A DNA stretch of 64,000 bases, from positions 62,001 through 126,000 of the forward strand of contig NZ_JAEMHK010000011.1 in the NCBI RefSeq assembly GCF_016458235.1, in the 5' to 3' direction. Origin of the DNA: Geomonas propionica (GTDB lineage Bacteria; Desulfobacterota; Desulfuromonadia; Geobacterales; Geobacteraceae). This document shows positions 43,396-52,026 of this stretch, in pieces. Numbering within the stretch: position 1 is the stretch's first letter; each line of letters opens with the position of its first letter. Position numbers and translations under genes: made by a program. The notes under the pieces are model-generated. The model searched no databases. It was not told the origin of the DNA and worked only from the letters and a program-made list of their open reading frames with translations.

Positions 43396-44253
43396 ATGGT
43401 CCATACTAAGCGAGAACCTGCCATGGCTTTAGGAAATACGGACAAATACAAATTGTCGCTGCTGCTCGTGCTGTGGTTCTTGGTCTTCTATCCCATACTG
43501 CCAGAGATGGTGCGGGAGTGGGCCGGCCATTCCGACAACAACCATGGGTTCCTGGTCCCCTTGATAACGTTGTACCTCATCTGGCAGAAAAAGGACGAAC
43601 TCATCTCCATGCAGATCGACAGTTCGAAGTGGGGGGCGGTGGTCCTCGTGGCGGGGTTGGTCATCTTTCTCTTGAGTTTTGCGGGAGGGGGGGGCTTTCC
43701 GGCGCGGGTCGCCATGGTGCTTTCACTTTTCGGGCTCCTTTGGTTCTGCCTTGGGCCCGCATGGATGAGGCTACTCGCCTTCCCGGTGCTGTTTCTTCTT
43801 TTCATGATCCCGGTGCCGGTCTCCGTGATCGGCATGGTCTCCATGCCGCTGCAGCTCTTGGCGACAAAGCTTTCCGCCCAGATCATCCAGCACCTTTCCA
43901 TCCCGGTGTACCGCGAAGGGAACATGCTCTACTTCGTGGGGACCCAGTTGGAGGTTGCCGAGGCCTGCAGCGGTGTGCGCTCCATCATGTCGCTCGCCAT
44001 GCTGGGGACCATTTTCGCCTACATGTCCCACACCGGGTGGGGGCGGCGCATCGTCCTCGTGCTTGCCGCCATTCCGATCGCCATGGCCGCCAACATCATG
44101 AGGGTCACCGGTACCGGTGTCCTAGCCAATTTCTTCGGCGACCGCGTGGCGCGCGGGTTTCTGCACGAATTTTCCGGGCTGGTGGTTTTCGCCTTCGGCT
44201 TGGCCGTTCTCGGGCTTTTGTACACCCTTTTGAACACGAAGAAGGTGGCCTGA
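43396..44253 (+). CDS. xrtA: Exosortase A (XrtA)
   Basis: This 285-residue membrane transpeptidase is the enzyme of the PEP-CTERM sorting system. Eight or so hydrophobic helices are visible. The catalytic triad residues are present: Cys191 in 'VAEACSGVRSIMSL', Arg236 in 'AANIMRVTGTGV' and His257 in 'RGFLHEFSGLV' (numbered from ATG 43396). N-terminal 'LWFLVFYPILPEMVREW' and 'HGFLVPLITLYLIW' are typical. The substrates in the window are the PEP-CTERM proteins at 22170 and 28121. A later ATG at 43426 is an alternative start. It is GC-rich, unlike the acyltransferase before it. EpsI follows with overlap. Confidence 0.95.
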   Translation: MVHTKREPAMALGNTDKYKLSLLLVLWFLVFYPILPEMVREWAGHSDNNHGFLVPLITLYLIWQKKDELISMQIDSSKWGAVVLVAGLVIFLLSFAGGGGFPARVAMVLSLFGLLWFCLGPAWMRLLAFPVLFLLFMIPVPVSVIGMVSMPLQLLATKLSAQIIQHLSIPVYREGNMLYFVGTQLEVAEACSGVRSIMSLAMLGTIFAYMSHTGWGRRIVLVLAAIPIAMAANIMRVTGTGVLANFFGDRVARGFLHEFSGLVVFAFGLAVLGLLYTLLNTKKVA

Positions 44254-44900
44254 TGCGAAACGCTAGCTTCATAACCGCACTGGTTCTGCTTCTCATGACA
44301 GGCGTAGCCAGCACCCTCATGGCGTACCGTCCCATTCCGGTGGTGGTCGCCACCAACCTGGAAAAACTGCCGATGGAGATCGACGGTTACCGTGCCGTCG
44401 AAGACACCTTTCCCGAGTCCGTATACAAGGAGTTGAATGCCGACAAGCACGTCTACCGCCACTACCGCTCCGCCGACGGCAGCGTCATCGATCTCTACAT
44501 CGGCTACTACGGGACCGCCAAGGGGGGCAGGACCGGCCATAACCCCTATGCCTGCCTTCCCGGTGCCGGAATCACGATACTTGAGGCGAAGAACGCCTTT
44601 CTTTCGGTGAAACCAGGCGCGGCGCCGGTTAAGGTCAACTACATTTTGGCGCGTAACGAGTATAACATCATGATGCTGCACTGGTACCAGACCGCCGGCG
44701 ACAAGGTGGTCTCCTCGGGGTTGCGTCAGAATTTGGAGCGGTTTCTTGGCAGGGTGATAGACAATCGCAGTGACGGTGCCTTTGTTCGTGTAAGTGCCTT
44801 GGTTTCTGAGAAGTCCTTGCCGTCCGAGAAACAACGGGTGGAACATTTTGCAGCAAAAGTTATTAACCTCTTGCCTCACCACTGGCCTCTTGAACAGTGA
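44253..44900 (+). CDS. epsI: EpsI family protein (exosortase-associated)
   Basis: This 215-residue protein has one N-terminal hydrophobic segment ('FITALVLLLMTGVASTLMAY') and a soluble periplasmic body. Conserved blocks are 'VYRHYRSADGSVIDLYIGYY', 'GGRTGHNPYACLPGAGITIL' and 'NIMMLHWYQTAGDKVVSSGL', the usual EpsI pattern. Often fused to exosortase or just downstream of it, as here, where the genes overlap by one base (TGATG). Its role is unknown but presumably part of the sorting or polymer system. The last ~170 bases look more AT-rich than the rest, near a composition boundary. Confidence 0.93.
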   Translation: MRNASFITALVLLLMTGVASTLMAYRPIPVVVATNLEKLPMEIDGYRAVEDTFPESVYKELNADKHVYRHYRSADGSVIDLYIGYYGTAKGGRTGHNPYACLPGAGITILEAKNAFLSVKPGAAPVKVNYILARNEYNIMMLHWYQTAGDKVVSSGLRQNLERFLGRVIDNRSDGAFVRVSALVSEKSLPSEKQRVEHFAAKVINLLPHHWPLEQ

Positions 44901-44925
44901 CTGAATGTTGCAGGGAAAGGCCCCG

Positions 44926-46746
44926 ATGTTTTCAACTTACTATAAAATATTGTCCTTGTTGACAAAGCATGAAAGGGTATTGCTGTGTTGGTTGGTAATG
45001 TCAATGATTGCTGTTTCATTGATTGATGTAGCTGGTGTCGCATCTATAATGCCATTCATGGCAGTTGTTGGCAATCCGGATGTTATAAATACAAACAATA
45101 GTCTTTTGAAGTTGTATAAAATCACCAATGCTAAAACAACCAATGACTTTTTGTTAATTTTGGGTGGTCTTGTTTTCGTGGTAATAATATTCAGTAATGC
45201 AGTTAAAACACTTGTACTTAAATACCAATTGTTATTTATCCATTTCAGGCTTTATTCTATTTCAAGAAGACTCTTGTACTCATACCTTATGCAGCCTTAT
45301 ACGTTTTACATGAACCAGAATGATGCAATTCTTTGCAAAAATATACTCCAAGAAGTTTCGTTATTCTGTCATCACGTACTGATGCCATTGACCCAAATAC
45401 TATCCAGAATATTTGTGGTTTTTTTTATCGTGGCGTTTCTTGTATTCATAGATCCAGTTTTGGCTGTTATAATAACCACAACTCTTGGTGGCTCCTATCT
45501 GGCTATTTACTTTTTGTTTCAAAGTAGACTCGCAAAACTTGGGGACGAAAGATTCGCTGCGAATGTCATAAGATCTAAGGTGGTTACAGAGGTTTTCGGC
45601 GCGATAAAAGAACTGAAGGTGTTGAATCGTGAGCGGGCATTTTTTGACGTCTTTTCTGCCAATGCCTACAAAATCGAAAACAACATGGCGACCAGCAACC
45701 TCATCTCGAACCTGCCCAGTTACATCATGGAATGTCTGACGTTTGGCGGAATTTTAATAATTGTGCTCTACTTCCTTCTAGTAAAACAAAGCCTCGGTAA
45801 TACCCTTCCCGTCATCGCTCTCTATGCCTTTTCCGGCTATCGGTTAATGCCTGCCCTGCAAGGCATATTTTCAGCCGTCACACTTCTGCGTTTCAACGTG
45901 GCGGTGGTGAATTCACTCCAAGAGAGCCTCTCCGGTGTTGCGGATGTACCCAATGAATGGAAAACATCTGAGGTTATTGCTCTGCCTTTCGAGAGAAAGA
46001 TACAGCTGTCCTCCGTCTTTTTCGCCTATCCCTCCGCTGAGTTCCCTGTGATCCAGAATCTGTCGCTCACCATTGAAAAGAATCAGAGCATCGGGTTGAT
46101 GGGGCCGACAGGGGCCGGGAAATCGACTTTAGTCGACCTCATTCTGGGGTTGTTGTCGCCAGAGAAGGGCTCTTTTACTGTGGATGGCACACCAGTTACC
46201 CCGGGAAACAAACTTATGTGGCAAAGAAACATAGGTTTCGTGCCCCAATCGGTGTTCCTGTCCGATGATTCTCTTGCTGCCAACATAGCTTTAGGCGTCA
46301 CGCGTGAAGACATCGATTACCGGGCCGTCGAAATTGCAGCTAAAATTGCCAACTTGCACGATTTTGTCATTACCGAGCTTCCTGAAGGATATGAGACGGT
46401 AATTGGTGAACGGGGTATTCGCTTAAGTGGAGGGCAGCGTCAGAGGATCGGCATTGCTCGTGCGCTGTATCACGATCCTCCGGTTCTTGTCATGGATGAA
46501 GCGACAAGTGCCTTGGACGGGATAACTGAGGAGGCTGTCATTCAGGCGATCCGGAACCTTGCCGGGAGAAAAACCATCATAACCATAGCGCACAGACTGA
46601 CGACCCTGAAAGACTGCGACGTTATATTCGTTATTGACAAAGGGCGCATTGTCGAGTCAGGCACCTACGAGGAACTACGAGGTGGATCTGCGATTTTCAA
46701 GGCAATGGCCAAGTCTGACGTGCAAGGTCTTAAAGATGCCCTGTGA
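44926..46746 (+). CDS. ABC transporter, permease-ATPase fusion (flippase-like)
   Basis: This 606-residue ABC exporter half-molecule probably flips a lipid-linked glycan. Residues 1-330 hold six membrane helices (starting with 'RVLLCWLVMSMIAVSLIDVA'). The ATPase part has Walker A 'MGPTGAGKSTLVDLILG', signature 'RLSGGQRQRIGIARAL' and Walker B 'VLVMDEATSALDG'. The similarity to lipid A/PglK flippases is general. ATG 44926 has AAAGG six bases upstream; the ATG at 44905 is less likely. It opens the AT-rich polysaccharide block. Confidence 0.9.
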   Translation: MFSTYYKILSLLTKHERVLLCWLVMSMIAVSLIDVAGVASIMPFMAVVGNPDVINTNNSLLKLYKITNAKTTNDFLLILGGLVFVVIIFSNAVKTLVLKYQLLFIHFRLYSISRRLLYSYLMQPYTFYMNQNDAILCKNILQEVSLFCHHVLMPLTQILSRIFVVFFIVAFLVFIDPVLAVIITTTLGGSYLAIYFLFQSRLAKLGDERFAANVIRSKVVTEVFGAIKELKVLNRERAFFDVFSANAYKIENNMATSNLISNLPSYIMECLTFGGILIIVLYFLLVKQSLGNTLPVIALYAFSGYRLMPALQGIFSAVTLLRFNVAVVNSLQESLSGVADVPNEWKTSEVIALPFERKIQLSSVFFAYPSAEFPVIQNLSLTIEKNQSIGLMGPTGAGKSTLVDLILGLLSPEKGSFTVDGTPVTPGNKLMWQRNIGFVPQSVFLSDDSLAANIALGVTREDIDYRAVEIAAKIANLHDFVITELPEGYETVIGERGIRLSGGQRQRIGIARALYHDPPVLVMDEATSALDGITEEAVIQAIRNLAGRKTIITIAHRLTTLKDCDVIFVIDKGRIVESGTYEELRGGSAIFKAMAKSDVQGLKDAL

Positions 46747-46774
46747 CTTCTATTGGACTGCTTTGGAGACTACT

Positions 46775-47377
46775 ATGTTCAGGCTACTAAACATGCCAGA
46801 CCCGCAAGGCGTGCCCAAGATAAAGCGTCTTTTGCGTCGGTCCGCTTTAAGCCTGACCGATTTTGCAAGGTACCCTGTTTATCGAAAGATGCCTCATTTT
46901 GAAAAGATTGAGCACATCGTGTTCGTTTGCCAGGGCAACGTCTGCCGGAGCGCGTTTGCAGAATACTATCTCAAGTCCATCCTTTCTGACATGTCTGTGC
47001 TAGTAGAGTCCTGCGGACTGGAAGTCACGCGGGAATGCCTTTCTCCTCCTGATGCTGTCCAGGTTGCCACGTCCTTTGGTGTGGACCTGAAGCCGCATCG
47101 TTCAAAAGGAATCCTCTCAACGAAAATGGAAACGGCTGACATGGTCATCGCCATGGAATATCAGCAAGTTGTCAGGCTTAGAAAGATGTTCCCCGTCCTC
47201 GCCCAAAGGATACTTTTGTTGTCAGCTTTCGCACCTTTGCCATATCGGCTGATCACTAATATCTATGATCCTTTTGGGTTGGGTGAGGCTGAGTTGGCTC
47301 GTTGTTTTAGGCAGATGGTAAGGGCGGTGGACAGTCTGAACAGGCAGTTCATAATGAGAGGCAAAGGCTATGAGTAA
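46775..47377 (+). CDS. Low-molecular-weight protein-tyrosine phosphatase
   Basis: This 200-residue phosphatase removes phosphate from tyrosines. The catalytic P-loop is 'FVCQGNVCRSAFAEYYL' (nucleophile Cys52, Arg58); the general-acid Asp is in 'YDPFGLGEAELARCF'. An unusual N-terminal extension of about 45 residues precedes the catalytic core. Wzb-type phosphatases reverse tyrosine kinases of polymer export, and the only BY-kinase here is at 35832. The start at 46775 is set by GGAG six bases before ATG; the frame opens earlier inside the ABC gene. It overlaps the next gene by eight bases. Confidence 0.87.
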   Translation: MFRLLNMPDPQGVPKIKRLLRRSALSLTDFARYPVYRKMPHFEKIEHIVFVCQGNVCRSAFAEYYLKSILSDMSVLVESCGLEVTRECLSPPDAVQVATSFGVDLKPHRSKGILSTKMETADMVIAMEYQQVVRLRKMFPVLAQRILLLSAFAPLPYRLITNIYDPFGLGEAELARCFRQMVRAVDSLNRQFIMRGKGYE

Positions 47378-48659
47378 ACTATACTTCATCCGGGTTAAAG
47401 ATATATGGCAATCACTTTCTGCACAGGATACTTTGTTCTGGTTGGCTAATATTTATTTATTTCTTGAATATGTGCGTCCTCAGACGCTTTATCCATCGAT
47501 TGCAGTGTTGCCATTCGCAAGAATTACAATCGCTTTGGGTATGTTTTTTCTTTTGCTCGGAAACCTCAATAAGTTCGTAAAAAATCCAGTAAATAAGTTA
47601 ATGATTATGATGTTGTTGGTAATATTGATTTCTTCAGCTAACGCTCTATCCCCGGGCATTGCTTTTGGCAAGGTGTCAGAATTCATATCATGGCTATTTA
47701 TTTATTTCATAATAGTCAATGCTATTAATACGGAAGACAGATTTTTGATTTTTATGCTGGCCTTTTTGCTTTACAGCTTCAAGATGTCCCAGTTTTCCTT
47801 TCTGAACTGGGTAGCTACTGGGTTCAGTTTCCGCAGGGAGGGGACGGGGGGCGGCCCCGGATGGTTCAACAACTCGGGCGAATTCGGCATACAGATGTGT
47901 ATATTTTTGCCGCTTGCATCATGCTTTTATTATGCACTGCACCATCACTGGTCAAAGGTAAAAAAGGTGTTCTTTATACTTTTCCCGCTTACCGCTCTCA
48001 CAGGGGCGATCTCCTGTTCGTCTCGTGGTGCTTTAGTCGGAGTGGCTGGCATTCTATTGTTCATGATGTTCAAGACAAAAAACAAACTTAAAGTACTCTT
48101 CCTCGTTATAATCACAGTTTGCCTCGCTTTCGTTTTGCTGCCGGACAAACAGAAAGAGAGGCTTGTCGCCTCAGGCCAGGACAATACTTCTGTCAGTAGG
48201 TTGCAATTATGGGAGGTAGGCCTGGATATGGTGCGTCGCCATCCTGTGCTGGGCGTAGGGTACAAAAATTGGGGAGTCGCACAAGCCGAGGTCTATGGAA
48301 CGCAAAACCAATTGTTGCCGCATAATGTTTTCATAGAGTGCGCGGCCGAACTTGGCCTCTCCGGACTTGTCTGCTTTGTCCTCTTAATCGGATACACCTT
48401 TTACAACAATCACCAAAGCAGAGAACTGCTCAAATCCTCTGTGGACGGGAGATTTTTATCCCTCATGGCCGACGGGCTTGACGCAGCTCTAGTGGGATTT
48501 CTTGTCAGTGGTTTCTTTGTCACGGTCCTTTACTATCCCTATTTCTGGATCAATTTGTCCATGACTGTGGCGCTGAGAAACATTGCAGGATCTAGGGGGG
48601 AAACAACTCAGGTCGTCGCTCACAATGCAGAGTTGTCTCTTCAACAGGTGGGGGCGTGA
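47370..48659 (+). CDS. O-antigen ligase-like protein, exosortase A-associated
   Basis: This 429-residue inner-membrane protein has about ten to twelve helices. The N-terminal 'YLFLEYVRPQTLYPSIAVLP' matches my memory of the 'putative O-glycosylation ligase, exosortase A-associated' family. The central 'SSRGALVGVAGILLFMMFKT' and 'MVRRHPVLGVGYKNWGVAQA' are the shared Wzy/WaaL-type (Wzy_C) loop with polar residues. It may polymerise or transfer a glycan. The start ATG overlaps the phosphatase stop. The protein ends just before a glycosyltransferase. Confidence 0.88.
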   Translation: MSKLYFIRVKDIWQSLSAQDTLFWLANIYLFLEYVRPQTLYPSIAVLPFARITIALGMFFLLLGNLNKFVKNPVNKLMIMMLLVILISSANALSPGIAFGKVSEFISWLFIYFIIVNAINTEDRFLIFMLAFLLYSFKMSQFSFLNWVATGFSFRREGTGGGPGWFNNSGEFGIQMCIFLPLASCFYYALHHHWSKVKKVFFILFPLTALTGAISCSSRGALVGVAGILLFMMFKTKNKLKVLFLVIITVCLAFVLLPDKQKERLVASGQDNTSVSRLQLWEVGLDMVRRHPVLGVGYKNWGVAQAEVYGTQNQLLPHNVFIECAAELGLSGLVCFVLLIGYTFYNNHQSRELLKSSVDGRFLSLMADGLDAALVGFLVSGFFVTVLYYPYFWINLSMTVALRNIAGSRGETTQVVAHNAELSLQQVGA

Positions 48660-49816
48660 TGAGACCCTCAGGCATCTTGGTCTATTATCACTGTAGGTCA
48701 AATACGGGCTATGCAATAGGTCGGCATGAACCGGACTTTTTTACAATGGCGGAGACGTTGACCGGTGACATGAGTCATGTACACGTAGGGTACACAAGCC
48801 TTGACGGCGGGTTTCCTGACTACTTACCTTCCTCGTTCAACAACGTAATAAAGTTTGATCCCGACGTTGTTAAGGATTTGGACCAGCTTTCACATTACAT
48901 TAAACAAAACCGTATAGAAATTGTTTTTGGATTTGACCAACCTGTCAAATCCAAGTCCTATAGAGTGATGAAAAAAGCCGGTGTTAAACTGATAGTTTCC
49001 TATTGGGGTGCCCCCATGAGTGATATCAATCATGGGGTGAAACTTTTATTCAAACGTCTTCAAGTCAGGCTTACGCACTACAAACCTGATCATTATATCT
49101 TCCAGTCGAAAGCCATGGCTGATTCTGCTGTATTTGGCAGAGGTGTCAGTGCTGAAGACGTGAGTGTTGTCTATAATGCTGTTGATACGAACGTATACAA
49201 GCCTGATATTAGTTCGTGGAAATATGCCTACGATCACTTTAAGATCCCCACTAATCGTAAAATTTTTTTTTACTCGGGACATATGGAGGAACGAAAAGGT
49301 GTTCATGTAATTGTAAACTGCGCCAAAGAGTTGGTGGACGTAAGAAACCGAAAAGACGCACATTTTCTCATACTGGGAAATGTCGATGGGCAGGAGAAGC
49401 GGTTTGAATCCATGTATCTCGGAACCAAGGCGGAAGGTTTCATCACCTTTGGGGGATACCGTAATGATGTGAGTCGCATCCATTCCTCTTGTTACGCGGG
49501 TGTTATAGCCTCGACGGGGTGGGATTCCTTCACTATGTCTTCTATGGAAATGGCTTCCTCGGGATTGCCTCTTGTCGTTTCCGATTTACAGGGTTTAAAA
49601 GAAACGATCGAACCCGAACGTACCGGTTTTCTCGTCACGCCTGGTGATCATATGGCATTAGCCGATAAAATCGAGGTGTTGCTGAGTGACAAGGAATTGC
49701 GCGATCGAATGGGGAGGGCGGCCCGGCAGAGGGTCGTGGAGAACTTTTCCCTAAAAGAGCATATCGCTAAACTTACTGATACGGTGACGAGGCTGTATGC
49801 AGAAACCATCCTTTGA
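48659..49816 (+). CDS. Glycosyltransferase family 4
   Basis: This 385-residue GT-B enzyme overlaps the previous stop as TGATG. The N-terminal half has 'KPAGVKLIVSYWGAPM'-like hydrophobic strands and the C-terminal half starts 'NRKIFFYSGHMEERKGVHVI'. The donor site is in 'MASSGLPLVVSDLQGLKETI', preceded by 'STGWDSFTMSSME', the E-x7-E region. It probably adds one sugar to the repeat unit of the glycan made by this cluster. Confidence 0.86.
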   Translation: MRPSGILVYYHCRSNTGYAIGRHEPDFFTMAETLTGDMSHVHVGYTSLDGGFPDYLPSSFNNVIKFDPDVVKDLDQLSHYIKQNRIEIVFGFDQPVKSKSYRVMKKAGVKLIVSYWGAPMSDINHGVKLLFKRLQVRLTHYKPDHYIFQSKAMADSAVFGRGVSAEDVSVVYNAVDTNVYKPDISSWKYAYDHFKIPTNRKIFFYSGHMEERKGVHVIVNCAKELVDVRNRKDAHFLILGNVDGQEKRFESMYLGTKAEGFITFGGYRNDVSRIHSSCYAGVIASTGWDSFTMSSMEMASSGLPLVVSDLQGLKETIEPERTGFLVTPGDHMALADKIEVLLSDKELRDRMGRAARQRVVENFSLKEHIAKLTDTVTRLYAETIL

Positions 49817-50831
49817 TTCTGTCAAGTCTTTAGGAAAGTTGATTGTATCAGGTCTTCTTGCGAAGTCCGGCATGCTTTCCCTTCTGGAGCGCATGCTCCT
49901 GAAGGAAAGTGCCCTAGTCCTCATGTATCATCGTGTGCTTGCCAGTTCTGCCAACGATGGGGCCGTGCATCCAGGCATGTACGTAGATGTCAGCACGTTC
50001 GATAAGCATGTCGGCTATCTCATGGATAATTTCCACGTAGTTTTTCTGGATGAACTGGTCGCCAAACTACTGAGAAATGAAAGCGTCGCCAACTGCTGTG
50101 CGATCACCTTTGATGACGGGTGGCTCGACAACTACACGCACGCATTGCCCGTGCTAGAGAAGCATCGGGCTCCCGCCACAATTTTCCTGGCTACCGGTTA
50201 CATCGGTACCGACTCGAATTTCTGGCCTGAAGAACTTTGGTGCTATCTTAAGCGGTTGTCCGTGAAGAAGGTGGGGATTGACGATGTGCCGCCGTCGCTC
50301 GCCGATCCTTTTAATGATTATGGAAAACGCGATGCCGCCTTTGACGACAACTTCTGTGCTGGGTTCATTGAGCATATGAAGTTGGCTTCGGAGCGGATAC
50401 GAAAGGACACTCTTGCCGCTTTTAGCCAGATACTAGGACCATGTGATGCGGGGAGGTTGATGCTGAACTGGGAAGAGGTTAATGCAATGGGTAAAACTGG
50501 ACTGGTGAGATTCGGTGCTCACTCTGTCCACCATCAGATCCTCGACTCAATAGATGCAACTCTCGCCGCGGAAGAAATTGCTGGTTCGGGTTCGGCATTA
50601 CGCGCCAAGTGCTGCAGTGTTTCCAATATCTTCGCCTTTCCCAACGGCAATCACAATGTGCAACTGCAAGATGTTGTTGCAACAAATGGTTATAGCGCGG
50701 CGGTGACTACAACCAGGGGGGTTGTGACCTCGGCGACGAACCCGTTTGCCATTCCCAGAGTTGCCATACACCAAGGCGTCACCAGCACCATTTCCAGGCT
50801 CAGGTCTAGATTGTTATTTAGGAAATTTTAA
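49797..50831 (+). CDS. Polysaccharide deacetylase family protein
   Basis: This 344-residue NodB-type enzyme overlaps the end of the previous gene. The motif 'ALVLMYHRVL' near residue 42 and the catalytic 'AITFDDGWLDNYTHALPVLE' identify the family, followed by 'APATIFLATGYIGT'. The His-x3-His metal pair is in 'RFGAHSVHHQIL' (residues about 241-252). A later 'FAFPNGNH' replaces the usual 'F-x-Y-P-x-G' block. No signal peptide is evident. It probably N-deacetylates sugars of the polymer or its precursor. Confidence 0.87.
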   Translation: MQKPSFDSVKSLGKLIVSGLLAKSGMLSLLERMLLKESALVLMYHRVLASSANDGAVHPGMYVDVSTFDKHVGYLMDNFHVVFLDELVAKLLRNESVANCCAITFDDGWLDNYTHALPVLEKHRAPATIFLATGYIGTDSNFWPEELWCYLKRLSVKKVGIDDVPPSLADPFNDYGKRDAAFDDNFCAGFIEHMKLASERIRKDTLAAFSQILGPCDAGRLMLNWEEVNAMGKTGLVRFGAHSVHHQILDSIDATLAAEEIAGSGSALRAKCCSVSNIFAFPNGNHNVQLQDVVATNGYSAAVTTTRGVVTSATNPFAIPRVAIHQGVTSTISRLRSRLLFRKF

Positions 50832-52022
50832 ATGAACATATTAGTCACTGATGGGGAAAATAGAGCCGCACTTGCGGTGACCAGGTCGCTTGGTAGACTC
50901 GGGCACGCCGTTTACGTTTGTGGGAGAAGTAGTGGTAATCTTTCTGCCGCTTCGAAATTCTGCCATAAAGCACTATGCACTCCCAGTCCTCTTTATGGGT
51001 TGACCTCGTACTGTAATGAAATATTGGATATTATCACTAACAACAATATAGAAGTTGTTTTCCCAATTACTGAAGAATCAACATATTCTATCAATAATGT
51101 GAGAAGTTTGCTAGGTGCAAATGTTATTATCGCTTCTCCAATGAACAGCCAGATAGAAGCAATAAGAAACAAATATGAGCTATATAAGATGGCGGATCGG
51201 TTAGGGATCGATATCCCCTCCACCGTTTACGTCACTGACCCCGAGCATATAGATGAAGCAGTAAATAAACTGGCATCTTTCCCGGTTGTAGTTAAACCCG
51301 CTTTTTCAAAAACTGTGGACGGAGATACAGTCCTCGCCGCAGGTGTAGCATACGCCAACGATAAAGAACAGTTGATGGAGCTATACGCCACTAACCCTGC
51401 GCTTAAATATCCGTCTGTCATCCAGGAAAGGATTCAAGGCGAGGGAAGTGGTTTGTTTACTCTGTTTTCCAGGGACCATCATCTCGCCCTGTTTTCCCAT
51501 CGCAGGCTGCTTGAAAAGCCCCCAACTGGCGGCGTGAGTGTACTTTGCGAAAGCATACCACTAGATGAAGTCATGGTTGACGCAGCAAGTAGGCTGTTAA
51601 CCACGGTAGGGTGGACGGGCGTTGCCATGGTTGAATTTAAAAGAGACCGAAGAGACGGCAAGCCCAAACTCATGGAAATCAATGGTAGGTTCTGGGGGTC
51701 ACTGCAATTGGCCATCGCCTCCGGCGTCAATTTCCCTGCGCTATGTCTGGAGTACTACCTCAATAAAAATAGTCTGAATCATTTAGCCATGTACAAGACT
51801 GGCCACAAGTTGAAGTGGTCTTTTGGCTTATTGGATCACTTAATCATCAGGCTTAAAAACAGGGACCTCTTTAATGACCCGACCCTCCCTTCATATGGAT
51901 ATGCACTGCAGGAACTTTTCAACGTATGGGGAAAAAACCGGTCGTCAGATGTCTTTGCCGTTGACGATCTCGGCCCAATCATAGCCGAAGCGAGCGGATA
52001 CGTGCGTAACCTGTTGAGGTGA
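50832..52022 (+). CDS. ATP-grasp carboxylate-amine ligase-like protein
   Basis: This 396-residue protein starts right after the deacetylase stop. An N-terminal Rossmann-like 'NILVTDGENRAALAVTRSLG' precedes a central ATP-grasp domain with 'FPVVVKPAFSKTVDGD', 'YPSVIQERIQGEGSGLFTLF' and 'AMVEFKRDRRDGKPKLMEIN', the Mg-binding 'E-x-N' being 'MEING'. ATP-grasp enzymes join a carboxylate to an amine. In polysaccharide loci they often attach amino acids to uronic acids, an attractive but inferred role given the dehydrogenase at 9403. Confidence 0.85.
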   Translation: MNILVTDGENRAALAVTRSLGRLGHAVYVCGRSSGNLSAASKFCHKALCTPSPLYGLTSYCNEILDIITNNNIEVVFPITEESTYSINNVRSLLGANVIIASPMNSQIEAIRNKYELYKMADRLGIDIPSTVYVTDPEHIDEAVNKLASFPVVVKPAFSKTVDGDTVLAAGVAYANDKEQLMELYATNPALKYPSVIQERIQGEGSGLFTLFSRDHHLALFSHRRLLEKPPTGGVSVLCESIPLDEVMVDAASRLLTTVGWTGVAMVEFKRDRRDGKPKLMEINGRFWGSLQLAIASGVNFPALCLEYYLNKNSLNHLAMYKTGHKLKWSFGLLDHLIIRLKNRDLFNDPTLPSYGYALQELFNVWGKNRSSDVFAVDDLGPIIAEASGYVRNLLR

Positions 52023-52026
52023 AACC

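Noticed and set aside
43473-44252. The 475-codon frame that starts inside the exosortase gene
   Set aside because: Its first 260 codons are an out-of-frame shadow of the exosortase gene; only the part from 44253 is the EpsI gene.
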